Of a stretch of 64,000 nt of DNA, positions 1-13,468 are shown one piece after another. Made by a program: the position numbers and the translations under genes. Each line of letters opens with the position of its first letter. Position 1 is the first letter of the stretch. Source of the stretch: Dermatophagoides farinae (Eukaryota > Arthropoda > Arachnida > Sarcoptiformes > Pyroglyphidae); the NCBI RefSeq assembly GCF_024713945.1, contig NC_134679.1, forward strand, positions 3,105,001 through 3,169,000, in the 5' to 3' direction. Below the pieces are notes generated by a model. It was not told the DNA's origin, did no database searches, and was given only the letters and a program-made list of their open reading frames with translations.

Positions 1-400
1 TGACGATGATTTATTATATAAGCACAACAAAATTGATGAAGATAGAGCATATGTCCATGTCATTCGTCTTAAATAACCTCTTGATGACTCATTTCACGAA
101 TGAAATTGAATTTTTATTGTTGAATTTAACAAGTAATAATGAAAACGAAACTAAAAAAGAAAGACAAAGGTAAACGTAGATTGATTCTAAAAAAAATTGT
201 TTCAAATGAAACTTATCGATTTTTATTTCTTGGTCAGATAAATTTTCTTTTATTCGTTTCGATTTTTGTTTTTTGGTTTCGTTGGAAAACAATGAACGGT
301 TTGTCCTTTTGTTTTGTTTGTAAACAGAATACGGAAAAATTAAAAGATAAAAAATGTATGAAAAGGACAAGTCCATTCACTATGTTTTTTTCCAATCAAG

Positions 401-528
401 TTATGGTATGCCGTCACGCGTCAGTAACGACTTTGTATGCTCCAGACTCAAGGGATCGGTCCACATTGTCATTGGATTCACTCTATTCTGATTATCATCA
501 AAATTCGTACGGAAATTTGCTTGTATAA
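401..528 (+). CDS. Possible terminal coding exon of an unidentified gene (low confidence)
   Basis: A short island less AT-rich than its surroundings follows a pyrimidine-rich tract ending in AG at 399-400. It reads through about 42 codons rich in Ser, Thr, Tyr and Asp (for example STLSLDSLYSDY) to a TAA at 526-528, like the C-terminal tail of a receptor or channel entering from left of the window. The opposite strand is also open over about the same stretch: an ATG near 558 gives 47 codons ending near 411. Strand is therefore uncertain and the island could be non-coding. No family was recognised. Confidence 0.28.
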
Positions 529-2339
529 TTTCGGTAGAATCCATTCGTGAAAACTTATGTTCATAAGGAACAAACAAACTCAGTCTTAAAATTGAACTGT
601 ATTCAAATTGAATACTACTATAATTTTATCCATACAACGATGATCAATCGATTTAGATTTTACTATTTACTTTGTAATTGATATATACATTATATGATTG
701 ATGCTATGATTGTATATGTGTATGTATTTGAATTCCATTTATATTCCGGAAAAAAATGGACTGGTCCAATTAGAGAATTTCAAGTCGATCGTCATCATCA
801 TCATACACAATATTGGTTGGTTTTATCACTGGAATACATCTGTGCTCCGAAACATACACACATACACATACAGAGAATGTCAAAATTATTAATGGAATTC
901 GTATAGACGTAGATATTTGATAAAGAGAAAAAGTGGGCAACAAAATCCAAAGAGGATTCTTGACTGAACAAAAACGTGTCGTTTTTGAGAATCCCAAATA
1001 ATATTCAATACTCTAATATCGTTACTATAGTATCGTAACAAATAATGAGCCATTCCAGCTAAATTTCCACATAGTGATGAATGAATTCATTGACATTCAA
1101 ATGAATATTGTTATTGTTATTGTTATTAATGTCTACTATATGTATATCGAATGATTATTCCAAATGAACGCCAAAAAACCAAAATCAATTTTTTAAACCT
1201 TATGTAGGATGTTCGTTAGAAAATTGATTTCTTAGAAAAATAGCAACAAAATATAATTAAAATTCAAATATTATTATCATATGGGCAATCATTTAATATA
1301 TTCATCTGAGCAGCAAAGCGAGAAAAAAAAAGAGTTTTCCCGTATAAAATATACACGATCAGGTAATTGTCGTTTTTTTTAAATTCTAAGAATAGCCTGC
1401 CTGACAAATTAAACATCAACGACAGGTTTTTTTTTGGTCCATCCGGAACCGGGTATACGACCTGGGCAAATCTTTTCTCTTTTTTTTCTTCTTCTTCAAA
1501 TAATCATCAACATTATCATTACCGTAGAATCTACGGCGTAGATGGATTTTATTTTCTCTTTTTTTTCATTCATATTCATTGCATATTTCCGCAGAAACAA
1601 GTACTTTTAACCCTATCAACTTAATAGCAAAAAGTGAGAGAGAGAGAAAGAAAAAATAGAGTCAATGACTAAAATTGGAATATGGTCTAAACACAAACAC
1701 ACACACAAAGTGTATGAACACAATGAATGAACTCAAAATGAAATGAATGAAAAAAAAACTTGTTTTCACCTATTACTATATTTACCTGTATAATTTTTTT
1801 CTTCTTCTAATGATTATCATGATGATGATGATGATGATGAATAGTGATGCTTTCTCTCTCAACAAAAAGAAAAATAAAATTTCCGATCATAATTTTTTAT
1901 GCGAACTAAAGCAAAAAAAAGCAACATCATTTCTCTCTTTCATCATCATCATCATCATCGGGAAATCATTCAATTCCATTCCATTTTCGTCAAAAAATAT
2001 AATCAAGAAACCGGTTAGTTTTTTTTTCTTCATTATTATTACGGGTGAGAAATCAGGTTATACACACACATACTTGTTATATTTATAATCAGAGTATGGT
2101 CGGTTGGTCTTTTATTCTATTGTATTATATAAGAAGAGAATCTCATCATCATAGACAAGGATGTACAGGAGAAAAAAGAGAGATCTGAATGGGGGGATAA
2201 GAGAGACCCTGGCCAGCAAGTGAACAGCAAAAATTCAAACGACAAAAAAAAAACTTTTCCTTGTGTGTGTGTGTTTTCATATAATAATCAGCAAAGGAAA
2301 AAAGAGAGAAAAATGTTTGTGCTTCCTTGCATAACAATA

Positions 2340-2363
2340 GGTGTGTGTGTGTGTGTGTGTGTG
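2340..2363. repeat. (GT)n microsatellite
   Basis: Uninterrupted GT dinucleotide run of about 12 units. Similar GT/CA runs lie at 2981-3004 and 18222-18241. Confidence 0.95.
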
Positions 2364-3441
2364 CTTTTTTCGTACATATAGCAATCAACCAATAACGAAC
2401 TTTCATTCACATTTATTTGGTGCCTCAATCTCAAATTATGTACATTTTGAATTTTGTTCACAAAATGAAACAGATGTGTATGATTATCATTGGAATGATG
2501 ATGATGATTATGATGATGAGATGAGGTGAAGGGTTGAAAAAAAAAATTAATCCTTTTTTCTTGATTATTGTTATTATATATAAAACCACCTGGATGTAGG
2601 GGAGATTAGTCAGTTGAAAAAAAAACTTGAACCACAAGACTATATTATTCATCAATATTTTGAACATGTCATGTTAAACATTGACAAAGTCATCTTTTTG
2701 ATGACTTGAAAACAAGGTTAAATAAATGACAGTGCCTTTTAACCAATGATCCAAATGAATTACCAGTATACGGGATTGATCATATTCATAACAAAAAAAA
2801 AGGTATGAAAAAAAATTAAAAGGGCTTACTTTAAATGGTTTTTTTTCTCAAACAAATCTAACCTGATCTCATTGGTCATTTTATCAAAAAAGAGAGATGT
2901 TTGTGTGTGTGTTTGTGAGAAAGAGAGAAATTGTGTTATCATCAGAATCATTTTGATGATGGAAAGCATTTTTGGGTGCGTGTGTGTGTGTGTGTGTGTG
3001 TGTGATGGATTTCGATAAATACCTAAAATGATGGAAATCTTTCCGTCCAATTATTGATGTCTGATAATAATAGCACTATGTTTATGCATATTTTTTTCTT
3101 TATTATTCACAGGATCTCATGATTTTTTTTCTGGTATTTTATTTACTTATTCATTTCTTATCCTATTTAGGATTCATTTTCGGGTTGTTTTTCGTTGATT
3201 TCAAATCTGATTTCAGTGTTAGTTCATATTTAATGGAAATACACACACACACACATATGCAACAAGAAGTCAAGGCAGTTCATTTCGTTTCACACTTTCA
3301 AATCTTCTAATATTTAACAAATTCTCATGATATTCACGCGCGCGCGAATTTAATATGTGATGAGATTAATTCTATAACGCAAATGATTATGATTCTTGCA
3401 CTTTCTCATTGTTGTTGTTGTTGTTTTTGATAGTGTAGGAA

Positions 3442-3461
3442 AGAGAGAGAGAGAGAGAGAG
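3442..3461. repeat. (GA)n microsatellite
   Basis: Ten AG/GA units in a row. Comparable runs occur at 25734-25757, and as (TC)n at 23759-23778. Confidence 0.95.
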
Positions 3462-6400
3462 TATGGGTTCAATCATTTTCTATTTCCATAAATAAATATA
3501 TAAGAAAATATTCATCATCATTATACATCATGTGTGTCTTAAGGAAAAAATTTTCACTCTCGTTATATTAAAATGGTTGAAAATTGTTGCATGGTTTTTT
3601 TTTCTCGTTGCTATAATACAAAACTTGACTGGACCATAGCCGGCCAAACAAGATTCGAATATTTGCAAAAAAAAACAAGATATCTTTCACCACTAATAAT
3701 GATAAATAAATATCTATATGTGTGTTTGTGTGGGTAGACAATCATTTCCACCCTGTATTTCATTTTATATATCATATCACAGTAAAGGCATCCAAACGGG
3801 CTGGGCATTGCATTTTTTTTTCTATTAGATAATTACATATAAAAGTATTTTTTGATGGTTATATAGATAGTAACAGCAACTACAAAAAAAGTAGTAGTGG
3901 TATCCGGATGGTATTTTTTTCCATCCTTCCCTGATGATAAAAAGTCCAACCACACTTATAATAAATACGCAAACACATAAGCAAAATATTTTTCTTGTTT
4001 TTTTTTGCTGTCGTTGTTGTTGTTGTTGCAAAACATGGAATGAACTCCCGATTTCGACCATGAACCCCAAAACAAATCATTATCAATGATGGAAGCGGTA
4101 GAAACAACAAAAACAACAATAACAACAACAACAACAACAAAATCATCGAGAAATCATGATCGTCGTCGTCGTCGTCGTTCGTTGAATTCGCACAGAAGCA
4201 GTATACTGATACATACATATGATATATCAAAAAAAAAATCAGCTAGAAACGACAATGACAATGGTGGTGGCAAGATATGCCAACAAGGGGCTGACTGCCT
4301 GCCTGATATTTGGTATCCACGCATAAATATCAATGTGTTTAGGCTTGTGTTTAGGATACACATTCTATCTGGGTACTCAACAATGTGTAGATGATTTATC
4401 CTGACTTGCTTTTTTTAAAAATAATATTTTGATGACTCTGTGTTTGTGTAATTATTGCGGATGTATGTATGTATGTGGATTGGAGCATTTGCTTTTTATT
4501 ATGATTATCATAAAAACGCTTCAAACAATTTTTGAATCTATCAAATCTAATCAAAAACAAAAAAAAATTGAGATGGAACAAAAAAAAGATGTTTAAATTG
4601 TATGATAATAGCGAATATCGAAATTAAATCAAAATTCATGATTAATAACGAATTCAAATTCAAAAATCACAAGAAAAAAAAGAAAAAAATTTCGTTAATA
4701 GGGCATGAATTATAACAGTGAATCAGAATTTATTATAGGAATCTAAGAGGTAATGGAAATAATGATAAATTCACTTTCACTAATCGAAATCGAAATGAAA
4801 TAACTCTATGGTGGTCCAAAAAAACAACAACAACAAAAAACATTGGAAATTCGCAAAAAAAAGTCAGCTGTTTTCTTTTTCTGCTTGTCAATTTCTTTTA
4901 ATTAAGAATATTTTTTTTTTGTTGCTCCATTACCAAGAATTTAGAAAATAAAAGTGTTTATACAACATTGTCAAAATAATCATAATGGATACATTTTACA
5001 CATATATTTTCTCTGTCTTAATTGACCAGGATTTTAAGCAATTATCAACAAAGTTATTGTAATTGTAAACTAATTGTATGTATGGATGTTAGAATGATAA
5101 TTTTTTTTCCAACTTGACACACAAATTCAAATATGCACAACGAACAAATAAAACAAACAGACAAAAAAAATTAACCGAACCGAATAAAACTGCTTAACTA
5201 AACTTTCAACCTTGAACTTTAGCCTTGGAAAATTGTTGTTGTAATGTTTATTTATTCTAAACAAACAATAAACAACACATTACTTGTCTGACAACGTTGT
5301 CACTTGTTTTGATATGTTTGTGCGTGTGTAGATAAATAGACACAACCACAGCACAAGGATCGCCAGTTTTCCGGTTTGTATTTTTAGGGTATGCATTATA
5401 AATTCAAAGAATTTCGCTAATCAAAATTGTCGTTATTTTTTTCATGTTTGTTTGGGTATTTGACTAATATACGTGTGTTTTATATGATGTGTTTAACCTA
5501 GCCTCAAAAAAAAAAAAATTCAACGTCAATGAAAAATAGTGAAAAAAATACGGATGTACAACAAAGAAATGTGTCGGCTTACAATTTCGTTCATTCATAC
5601 AAACAAACAAACAAACAAAAAAAGAACCGATTCATAAATCGGTTTGATCGATTTTTTAAATCAATATAAAATGTTTTCCATGTTAAAAAAAAGAAAAAAT
5701 ATTTTCTCGGCCAACCAAGTTTCTAAGCAACAAGTTCAATTTGTAGAAATTCATGTTAAATGCTAATGTTTTTTCTTCAACATATAACACTGTACAGATT
5801 GTTTTCTAGGCTAATTGCTTTACGAGTAATGTCGTTTATCAATACCCCACTTGAAATGTAAAATGGAAAATAATTTACTTGATGCTTTTGTAGATCAATA
5901 ATAATAAGAATAAGAATTTTTTCAAAAAAAAACCAAAATTTTATGGCTCACCTAAAAAGTTGGCTACACACTACTATACTTATTACTATATAATATAAAA
6001 ATGGAGTAAAAAGTAAAAGTCACACATCAAATTTTGATGAAACAATGAATAAATGAAATTGAATTTAATGATAATAATGATGATTAAAACGATTATATAT
6101 GATGATGATGATGATGATATAGTCGTTTTTGTTCAAGTTCAATAACATATGCACAACATGTACATGCACATGGTACATGTAATAATTTTATTCGTAGAAA
6201 AAAATATGTTTTTTTTCTCACTATTTCATATTCAACAACAACAACAACAACAATAGTGTAAGGATTTTTCCTCTTTGTATATCATATCATTCTATATAAT
6301 ATAAAAAAAACATTATGGATAAATTGTAATCATATCATCGTGATAGAATCTTGGCAATGAAACAAAAAATAAATGTTGCAATCAAATCAAATCAACAATG

Positions 6401-7725
6401 ATGCTAATGGCCAAATATTTTTTTTTTTTTTTTTGGTTTAATTAATTTACCAAAAAAAAAAAAAAAAACAAACATACGCCATCTGCTAGTGCTAGAGTGA
6501 CCTTCTTTTTTTTCGGGTTCAAAATATTTAATTGTTGCAACAACATTTGAATTTGTAGTTTTTTTTTCTTTTTTTTTTGGTAAGAATATCTGTTTACCAA
6601 AATTAAGGAATGGATGAAAAAAAGATGGTTCAAAACAATTTTAGCATTCTGTCATAAAATTGTATAAATGAGGAGAAACAAAAATTCATACAAAAAAATA
6701 TATTTACAACCATGATCAAATCAAACGAAAAAGAATTTGTTTTGTGTATGAAATAAATAAAAAAATAAAAAATAAAGAAAGCCAGAAAAAAATGAAGAGA
6801 AATGGATTCTTCATTCAGTTAAAATGGAAATGTTCATCATCAACAACTTGTATGTGAATATGTGCATCTGCACATAATAAGCCGTTTCTTATGAAATTCA
6901 AGTGTGTCTTTGGAATAAGACATTCACATTTTGTTCATTTTTCAAACAACGACGACGAATAAAAACAACAACAACAACAACAAACAACAACAAAAAAATT
7001 CATCAAACAAAGTGGCAAACATAAATTCCATTCTTTTCGATTCATACGTTTTCTCTCTCACTCTTTCTCATTTTTTTTTTTTTTTTTTGATAAACAAATT
7101 GCTCACCATATCTTCAATAATCATCATACATTTTTTTCACAAATGATAATTTTGATTTTGTGCACACGATTTATTAATGAATTGCATATAAATGATTGGA
7201 AAACAAAGGAATAAAAGTAAAGAAAAAAAAACACTAGTAAAAGAGTTTTTTCCTTTCTGAATGTATTGCAAAACAGCGTTATTGTTTTATTTATTTTTAT
7301 TTTTTTGCTTGTCAAAATCTGGCACATACAAGTTATTCCAGAAATACCCAGATAACTAATAGACAAAATAAAAACTAAATCTAAAAAGGTTTTTTTTGGC
7401 TTGCATTTTAATTTCATTCACTATGACAGTGTAGGTGAAACATCAAACGTTCATAAACTTTGAAAAGGAAATTTCAAAATCCTTTCAGAATGATTTCTCT
7501 TTGCTATTCAAATACAAAAAATTTTATCGATCCGACATTATATTAGAAACAATCGATTGTAAAAAAAACAGGAGACAGAAATCCTCAAAAAACCCTTCCT
7601 TTTGTTAACAACAACAACAACAATTACGTAAAATATAATCAACATTGACACCAGGCATGTGAATATGGCCAAAAATAGATGAATAACCTTTATTATTGAT
7701 TAATTCAACCGCCAGGATGTGAGAC

Positions 7726-7742
7726 GATTGTCAGACGACAAT

Positions 7743-7779
<37 letters not shown>
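7726..7779 (+). repeat. Perfect hairpin abutting a 36-base poly-A tract
   Basis: A perfect inverted repeat (GATTGTC / GACAATC, 7-bp stem, AGAC loop, 7726-7743) is followed without gap by about 36 A residues (7744-7779). A structured 3' end joined to poly-A is what a retroposed small RNA or SINE 3' end looks like. I see no pol III boxes or target-site duplication, so it may be just a simple repeat. Confidence 0.5.
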
Positions 7780-7781
<2 letters not shown>

Positions 7782-10129
7782 GCTACGTGATGTTTGGTAG
7801 TAAAATCAAAAATTAACAATCATAGAGAAAGGAAGAGATCAGGGTCAAGGGAAATGAATCAATCATCACTCTACCATCATCATCATTATAATACAAAAAG
7901 GGGTGACTTTACACACACACACACACAAATGTAGACACCATTCCCTCACAAAATATTTATACAAAACAAAAAAAGCAAGGCAAACTATAGCAAAAGTGAA
8001 AACCTCTTCATTGATAACAACGTTTGCCGAATAACAAACTAAAATAAAATATAAAATGCTTTGAATTGGACAACCACACGAAAATACTGAAAAAAGAAAA
8101 CAAAAAAAACGTCCTACCTTGACTTTATCCTTATTATTATTATTATTTTTATCTTATTTTAGTTTTGTTTTTTTTCTTACAGCCAAAATCGGCTACAAAA
8201 CTATGAAAATGTGGAAAATTAAGTTAGACCTTGCCCTTGTCCTTGTATGAATGACAATGTATGACAATGCATAAGTTGTGTGTGTGTGTGTGTTTGTGTT
8301 GTTGTTGCTATGTTTCTTGGATCAAACTTGTAACTTGCACCAAAGTATGAATTATATTATCTGTGTTTTCGATAATAATAAACTTTTTTTTATCACTTTT
8401 TAAGCAAAAAAAAGCATCGATTAACATTTAAACATGTAAATAGGTGAGAAATATTTTTTTCTTATCTTTCTTTATATAATGGTGTTCATGGCACAAGTTG
8501 AAACTTTTTTTCAGATAAAAACTAACAGTAATATTTTGACTAATTGAGAAATAGTTTCCAATGGGATTCAAAGCATCTCACCAAAACAAATAGAGAAACA
8601 AAAATCAAAGATTTAAGAGATTGAAAGGTTTTTGATCTTTCTGCAAAAAAAACAATAATCCATCTGCATAATCATTTACATATAATGATGATGTTTCCAA
8701 GGAAATTGTGTCATCAATTCTGTTCTGTTTTTCTTGAGAAATTTCAATTCTTTCATTTGGATGTTGTGATATTTATATCATTTTTTTTGGATTCTATGAT
8801 TGTTAATTGTTAGATTCACGTGAAATATACGAGATGATTCAAAATTGGCTTACTATGGCGACATCATCATCGTTACAATTTATTGACATTTAAATTACAA
8901 ATTACAAGGAGAAATGAATAAGTTCCATAAAAATGTCAATGAAAATGATATAAAAATATCAAATCAAATAGTAGTAATTCTTTTAAACTCTTTATTATGT
9001 TCAACAACAACAACAAAAAAAATCACATACATGTGAATACAAGTGTCTCAAGGTCTTATTTAGTATATTTAGTGAGAAAAATTTATTTATTTTGATGACT
9101 AAAAAAACTAAAGAAAGAGAAAGAAAATACGTGTCCACATCATCATCAATGGATACATCATTGCCATTATTATTACCAATGTCATTTGCGTTCAAGTTGA
9201 AGGACGTTTAAAAAAGTTGCATCCGTTTATTCAGAGTACCATCAATTAGAAAACAAAAATGATTAAATTCATTTGAAACATATCTTAAATTACAAAAAAA
9301 AATAATAATTGTTTCCAGTTAAGTCTGACCATATATATTATATTGATTTCTTTCCAATTTTTTTTGTTGTTGTGGTTGTCGTTTTTCATAAAGGGAAAAA
9401 TTCTAATAAGATTAGAAACAAGAACAAAATTAACGACAAAATGTGATAAGTCTTATTTTGATTTTGATGATGAAGAAAATGCAAATAAAAATCGAGACAG
9501 AAATGTATATGTATGTGGAGAAAAAAAAAATATTTCTCAAAAATATCCACAATTATTATATCAATTCAATCATCGATTGATGTGTATCGATAATGATCGA
9601 TATATTTTCAAGAGGGAATGATGGGTAAATCACAAAATTATCATTGTTGATTATTATTTATATATTTATATATCGAAATGGTTATAACATATTAAACCTT
9701 TTGGTTATAATTGATAACAAAAAAAAAAAGATTTTCCCAATATCAGTATGGCGAAGAAGAACGAAAAAAAAATCCAAGAGACCTTGACATTTACTTTGAA
9801 CGATATGGAATATAATAAAATTATTATAAAGGGAAAAAGATTTTCCATATCAGAGAGGGAAAGAAAAAAAAGAGAGTGCAATTTTCTTTAATATATAACA
9901 AACACATATCGATATACATTGATTTATTTTTGTATTCATTCGTTCATTCATCAGGCGAGAAAAAAAAGAGATTCTTATCTTGAAATGAAAACAAAAAAAA
10001 AAACAGAAAAAAATAAAAAGAAGAACAAATCAGCAGAAAAATTTTCCATATGCATACAGGGCATAAATTAATGAAGACAAAAATCTATCATAAGATTAAC
10101 ATCGAATGATATAACTCAATGAATTGAAT

Positions 10130-10151
10130 AAAAAAAAAAAAAAAAAAAAAA
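10130..10151. repeat. Poly-A run (22 A)
   Basis: Homopolymer run read directly. Another A22 run lies at 20495-20516. Confidence 0.95.
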
Positions 10152-10265
10152 TAAACACACATGATTGATTTGATCAAAAATTCAATTCAAGAAATCAATA
10201 AAGATCGACACCAATCGAAATGAGGGATAGACAAAAATCAAAATAAATAAAAAAGAACATAAAAC

Positions 10266-10373
10266 TGCCATCTATCAATGATGAATTGTATAAAAATGAA
10301 TAACATTTTTTTGGCGCCATCTTTTGAGCAATATAATGAACAAAAGAGATCAACAAATGTTCGCTAGATGGCC
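10266..10373. promoter_or_regulatory. Cluster of three AGATGGC elements (possible CTCF/insulator-like sites)
   Basis: Three related elements lie within 110 bp: TAGATGGCAG on the minus strand near 10266-10275, AAGATGGCGCC on the minus strand at 10313-10323, and CTAGATGGC on the plus strand at 10364-10372. The vertebrate CTCF consensus is CCASYAGRKGGCRS; the first and third elements match its core, and the second matches the AGATGGCGCC-type core seen in insects. The function is inferred from motif resemblance only. Confidence 0.3.
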
Positions 10374-11496
10374 TTTATTGACATGTTTTTTTTTGTTTTT
10401 GAAAAATTACAATTAAAAATTGAATATAGAGAGAAACTTGTTGGGCTGGTCCAAGATATTACCAAAAAAAAAAAAAAAAAAAAACAGTCGATCATGTCAT
10501 GGCGGTAATTCGTTCCAAATTTTCAAATCCAATTGGAAAAGAAAAAGAGAAAACGTTATGGTTGAAAGTGAAATTTATTTCTTCCTAATAATTTCTGTAT
10601 TCTTCAAACGAGCCACGAGTAGACTCTTCATGGTCTTTTGATAAAAATAGCAACAACGAAAATCAGCGATAACCGTAGCTAAAACGTACTGATTATGTTG
10701 TTGTTGTTGTTAGCTTATCAAATCATGTAATCAAATAAAACTGAAAGTGAAATCTCGGGAATTCGACTGAAGAAAGGTGCACCAAATAAAAAAATAAATT
10801 ATGTAAAAAAGGGTTTCTTTCAATATGGATGATAAAATCCAATGGAACAGAAAAAAATGATAAAAATTCTACTTCAACAAGCCACTCCTTTAAAAATCAT
10901 CAGATTCAGATTAGATTTAAATGTAAAAGATAAAAAAAATAATAATAATTGGATAGGATCTGATTGATTCAAATTCAAATCGCATCAAACAATGTGAAAA
11001 TTTACAAACAGTTTTCTATATGATTTTGCGATGATCAAATGAAAAATGTTTAAAGATATATAGAAACGCCCAATTATGCTATTTTTAGATATTTTATTTA
11101 TTCATTGGATTTTATTAGCTTTCGGTGTTCGAATCGATTGAAGAGAAAAAGGCATTATCAATTAGAAAAAAAAACATAAAATAATCTTGTTTAGTGTCAT
11201 TTTTTCCATTGTTTTTCTTTTTTGTAACGATGGAAAGGAAAATTAAATAAATTTGAAATTTACCACGTTACTATGAAACGAATTAATTATCATAATAAAA
11301 CTGATTAAAAACGACAAAATAGATTGTAAATCCTTGTGAGATAAATAATTGTATACATAATGCATCAATGTGACCATTGGCCATAAATAATTAGAACAAT
11401 ATGTCCATCAGAAAACGTGTTTATTTCAAATCATCATCAACATAGCTATATTTATCTATCGAAAATTTCTTTTTCACAATGAAAAATATCACTTAC

Positions 11497-13468
11497 ATGA
11501 ATTATTTTTTGATGATATAAGCTGTTGTTGTTGTTGTTGTTGTTGCTGCTGTTGGCGTTGTTGTTGTTGTTGTCTTTGCATTAAATTATAAAAATGTTCA
11601 CTTATGGAATTATTATTACTTTTATTCGATGTGGTTGAATTTGAATTTTGTGAGGATATAGATGATGTTGTCGAAGATGATGTTGAACGAGGTTGTAATA
11701 GGGCGTTTTGTAAAATGGAACCACCGTCAGTCAATTTGTTCGTTGTATTAGATGAACAAGGTGTCGGCGTTGTTGAATCGGGTAATGGTTGAGATTGTTG
11801 TTTTGTCACTTGCCGTTGTTGAGATGATTGGCGATTAGATGATCGAGATGATGATGAAAATATTGGTTTGCCTAGATGCTCACGGGTTTCGATTGAGATT
11901 CGACGATGTTGTGGTTTTTCATTGACTGTTTGGCTTTTACGAGCCAATGGTAACGAATAATTGGAATTAATAGTTCTCGACATGGTAGTCGTGGTTGTTG
12001 TTGCTGACACTGATGTTGTGGCAAGATTAGTTTTTGATGATTGTTGTTGTTGTTGCTGTTGGGACCCAAATTGTGGCTGTGCAGATGTAGATGTTGGCGA
12101 TGATACGATCACTATGGAATTATTGGTTTCGACCATTGAATTATTACTATTTGCAGTGTTGTTCGTAGATGAACAGGGATTTTCATTTGTTTTATATGAA
12201 TTTGGTATGTCTAAATCAATATTGGTAATTATGGTAGTTGTATTATCGTCATCATTGCCATTTGATGTTGGTGTTGGTGATGATGTCGATGTGGATGATG
12301 AATTTGATGATGATGCTGAAGATAACAATGTAGAAAGTAGAATGGTTTGATTATTGTTCGTTGCTCTTGTTGTTGATAGAATTTCAATTTGGTCATTATT
12401 ACTGTTGTTATTTAGATTTAGATTTAAATGTTGAAGTTGTTGACTTGGAGGCGATGATGAGGAAGAGGAATTCGTATTTGATGATGCATTGTTATTGTTG
12501 GTCGTGGAGGTGGTTCCATCATTGTGCTGTGAAAGCAACTTTTCTGGGTTAGTCAACAAAAGATGGGTGGAATCAGCGTGGAGATCATCCAATAATGAAT
12601 CAAGATCACAAACAAATGCATTGTTCATTGCAGAAGAGCCATGTACACCATTCATGACTGTATCCGATAGATTAGAGCTTGGGCCCATTAGATCATCATC
12701 GTCGAGATATTTGGATAAATCCGTTGGCGTTAATTCATGTAGCTCTGGTGTGTTGTGATGGTGGTGATGACCATTTGATATAATCGTAATTGCACCATTA
12801 TTTTCATCGATCATCATTGTTTGGGCAGTGGAATTTGTTGCACCACCACCATTGTTATTTGCTGTCGTCGAACTAACTCCATTAGCAAAATCCTATTATA
12901 ATTAAAAATTTATTAAAATAAAATTCATATCTAACAACAACCAAAAAAATCTTACTGAATGACCCCAAAGTTGATGATGATGCGATAAACCATGATGATG
13001 ATGATCCATTATCGCTTCATTGACCTGACCAACAACATTACTACCAGGCCCGGACATGACTAATCCACCAAACGTGTTCGACTGGAGGAATTGAACGGGT
13101 GGTGCCGACACCTGAGTACTATTGCTCATTGTTTTTTCCAAATCGTCAAATTCTAATGTGTCTGTACACGGTATGAATAGAGATTCTTCTTGTTCGATCA
13201 ATAAATCTTCCTGTTGAAATTGTTCGTCAGTCGCCGTATGATTCAAATCGGAATAAGTTTCAAAATTTTCCGGTATTTGATGATATGATGACAATTGATT
13301 ATCAGTCCTATTAAATTTATGACTATATGAATGTTCATGTGGATGATTATTGCTATTACTAATATTATACAATGGCCTTTGATGACGATGATCGGATGCT
13401 GCTGTCGCTGATATCGTCGTCGCTGTTGTTGTTTTAACAATCAGATCAACACCTTGTGTGGATAACAT
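11497..13468 (-). CDS. N-terminal two exons of a Q/N/S/H-rich nuclear-type protein (3' incomplete)
   Basis: Exon 1 is 12956-13468 (171 codons, ATG at 13468). It ends at a GTAAGA donor and joins in phase 0 to exon 2 (11497-12892), whose acceptor ends in AATAG. Exon 2 ends at a GTAAGTG donor in phase 1, so the protein continues left of the window. The roughly 636 visible residues contain His runs, an acidic Gln/Glu/Asp/Leu stretch (about residues 105-135), a second acidic patch with LSKYLDDDDLM and CDLDSLLDDLH, long Ser/Thr/Asn tracts and a C-proximal poly-Gln run. Acidic-hydrophobic motifs with Q-rich low complexity are typical of transcriptional activators and coactivators. No DNA-binding domain is visible, so the family cannot be named; a zinc-finger or bHLH domain may lie in the missing exons. 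Confidence 0.65.

Larger units (their letters stand above)
529..11496. other. Gene-poor AT-rich DNA, probably mostly intron
   Basis: About 11 kb with no convincing coding exon on either strand; open frames here are low-complexity translations of poly-A/T, (CAT)n, (GTT)n and (CA)n tracts. The minus-strand gene at 11.5-13.5 kb ends its second visible exon at a good donor (11496-11492) and no following exon was recognised to the left, so this stretch is probably the start of a very large intron. It contains (GT)n at 2340-2363 and 2981-3004, (GA)n at 3442-3461, A36 at 7744-7779 and A22 at 10130-10151. Confidence 0.6.

Noticed and set aside
3825-4394. Overlapping frames with poly-Thr, poly-Arg, poly-Leu or poly-Asp
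   Set aside because: Translations of (CAA)n, (CGT)n and related simple repeats, with no conserved features or splice partners.
7744-7779. A36 tract as an assembly gap or scaffold join
   Set aside because: Flanking sequence is continuous and similar AT-rich on both sides; long A runs are frequent in this window.
11961-12350. Plus-strand open frame rich in Val/Asp
   Set aside because: Antisense shadow of the Q/N/S-rich minus-strand exon.
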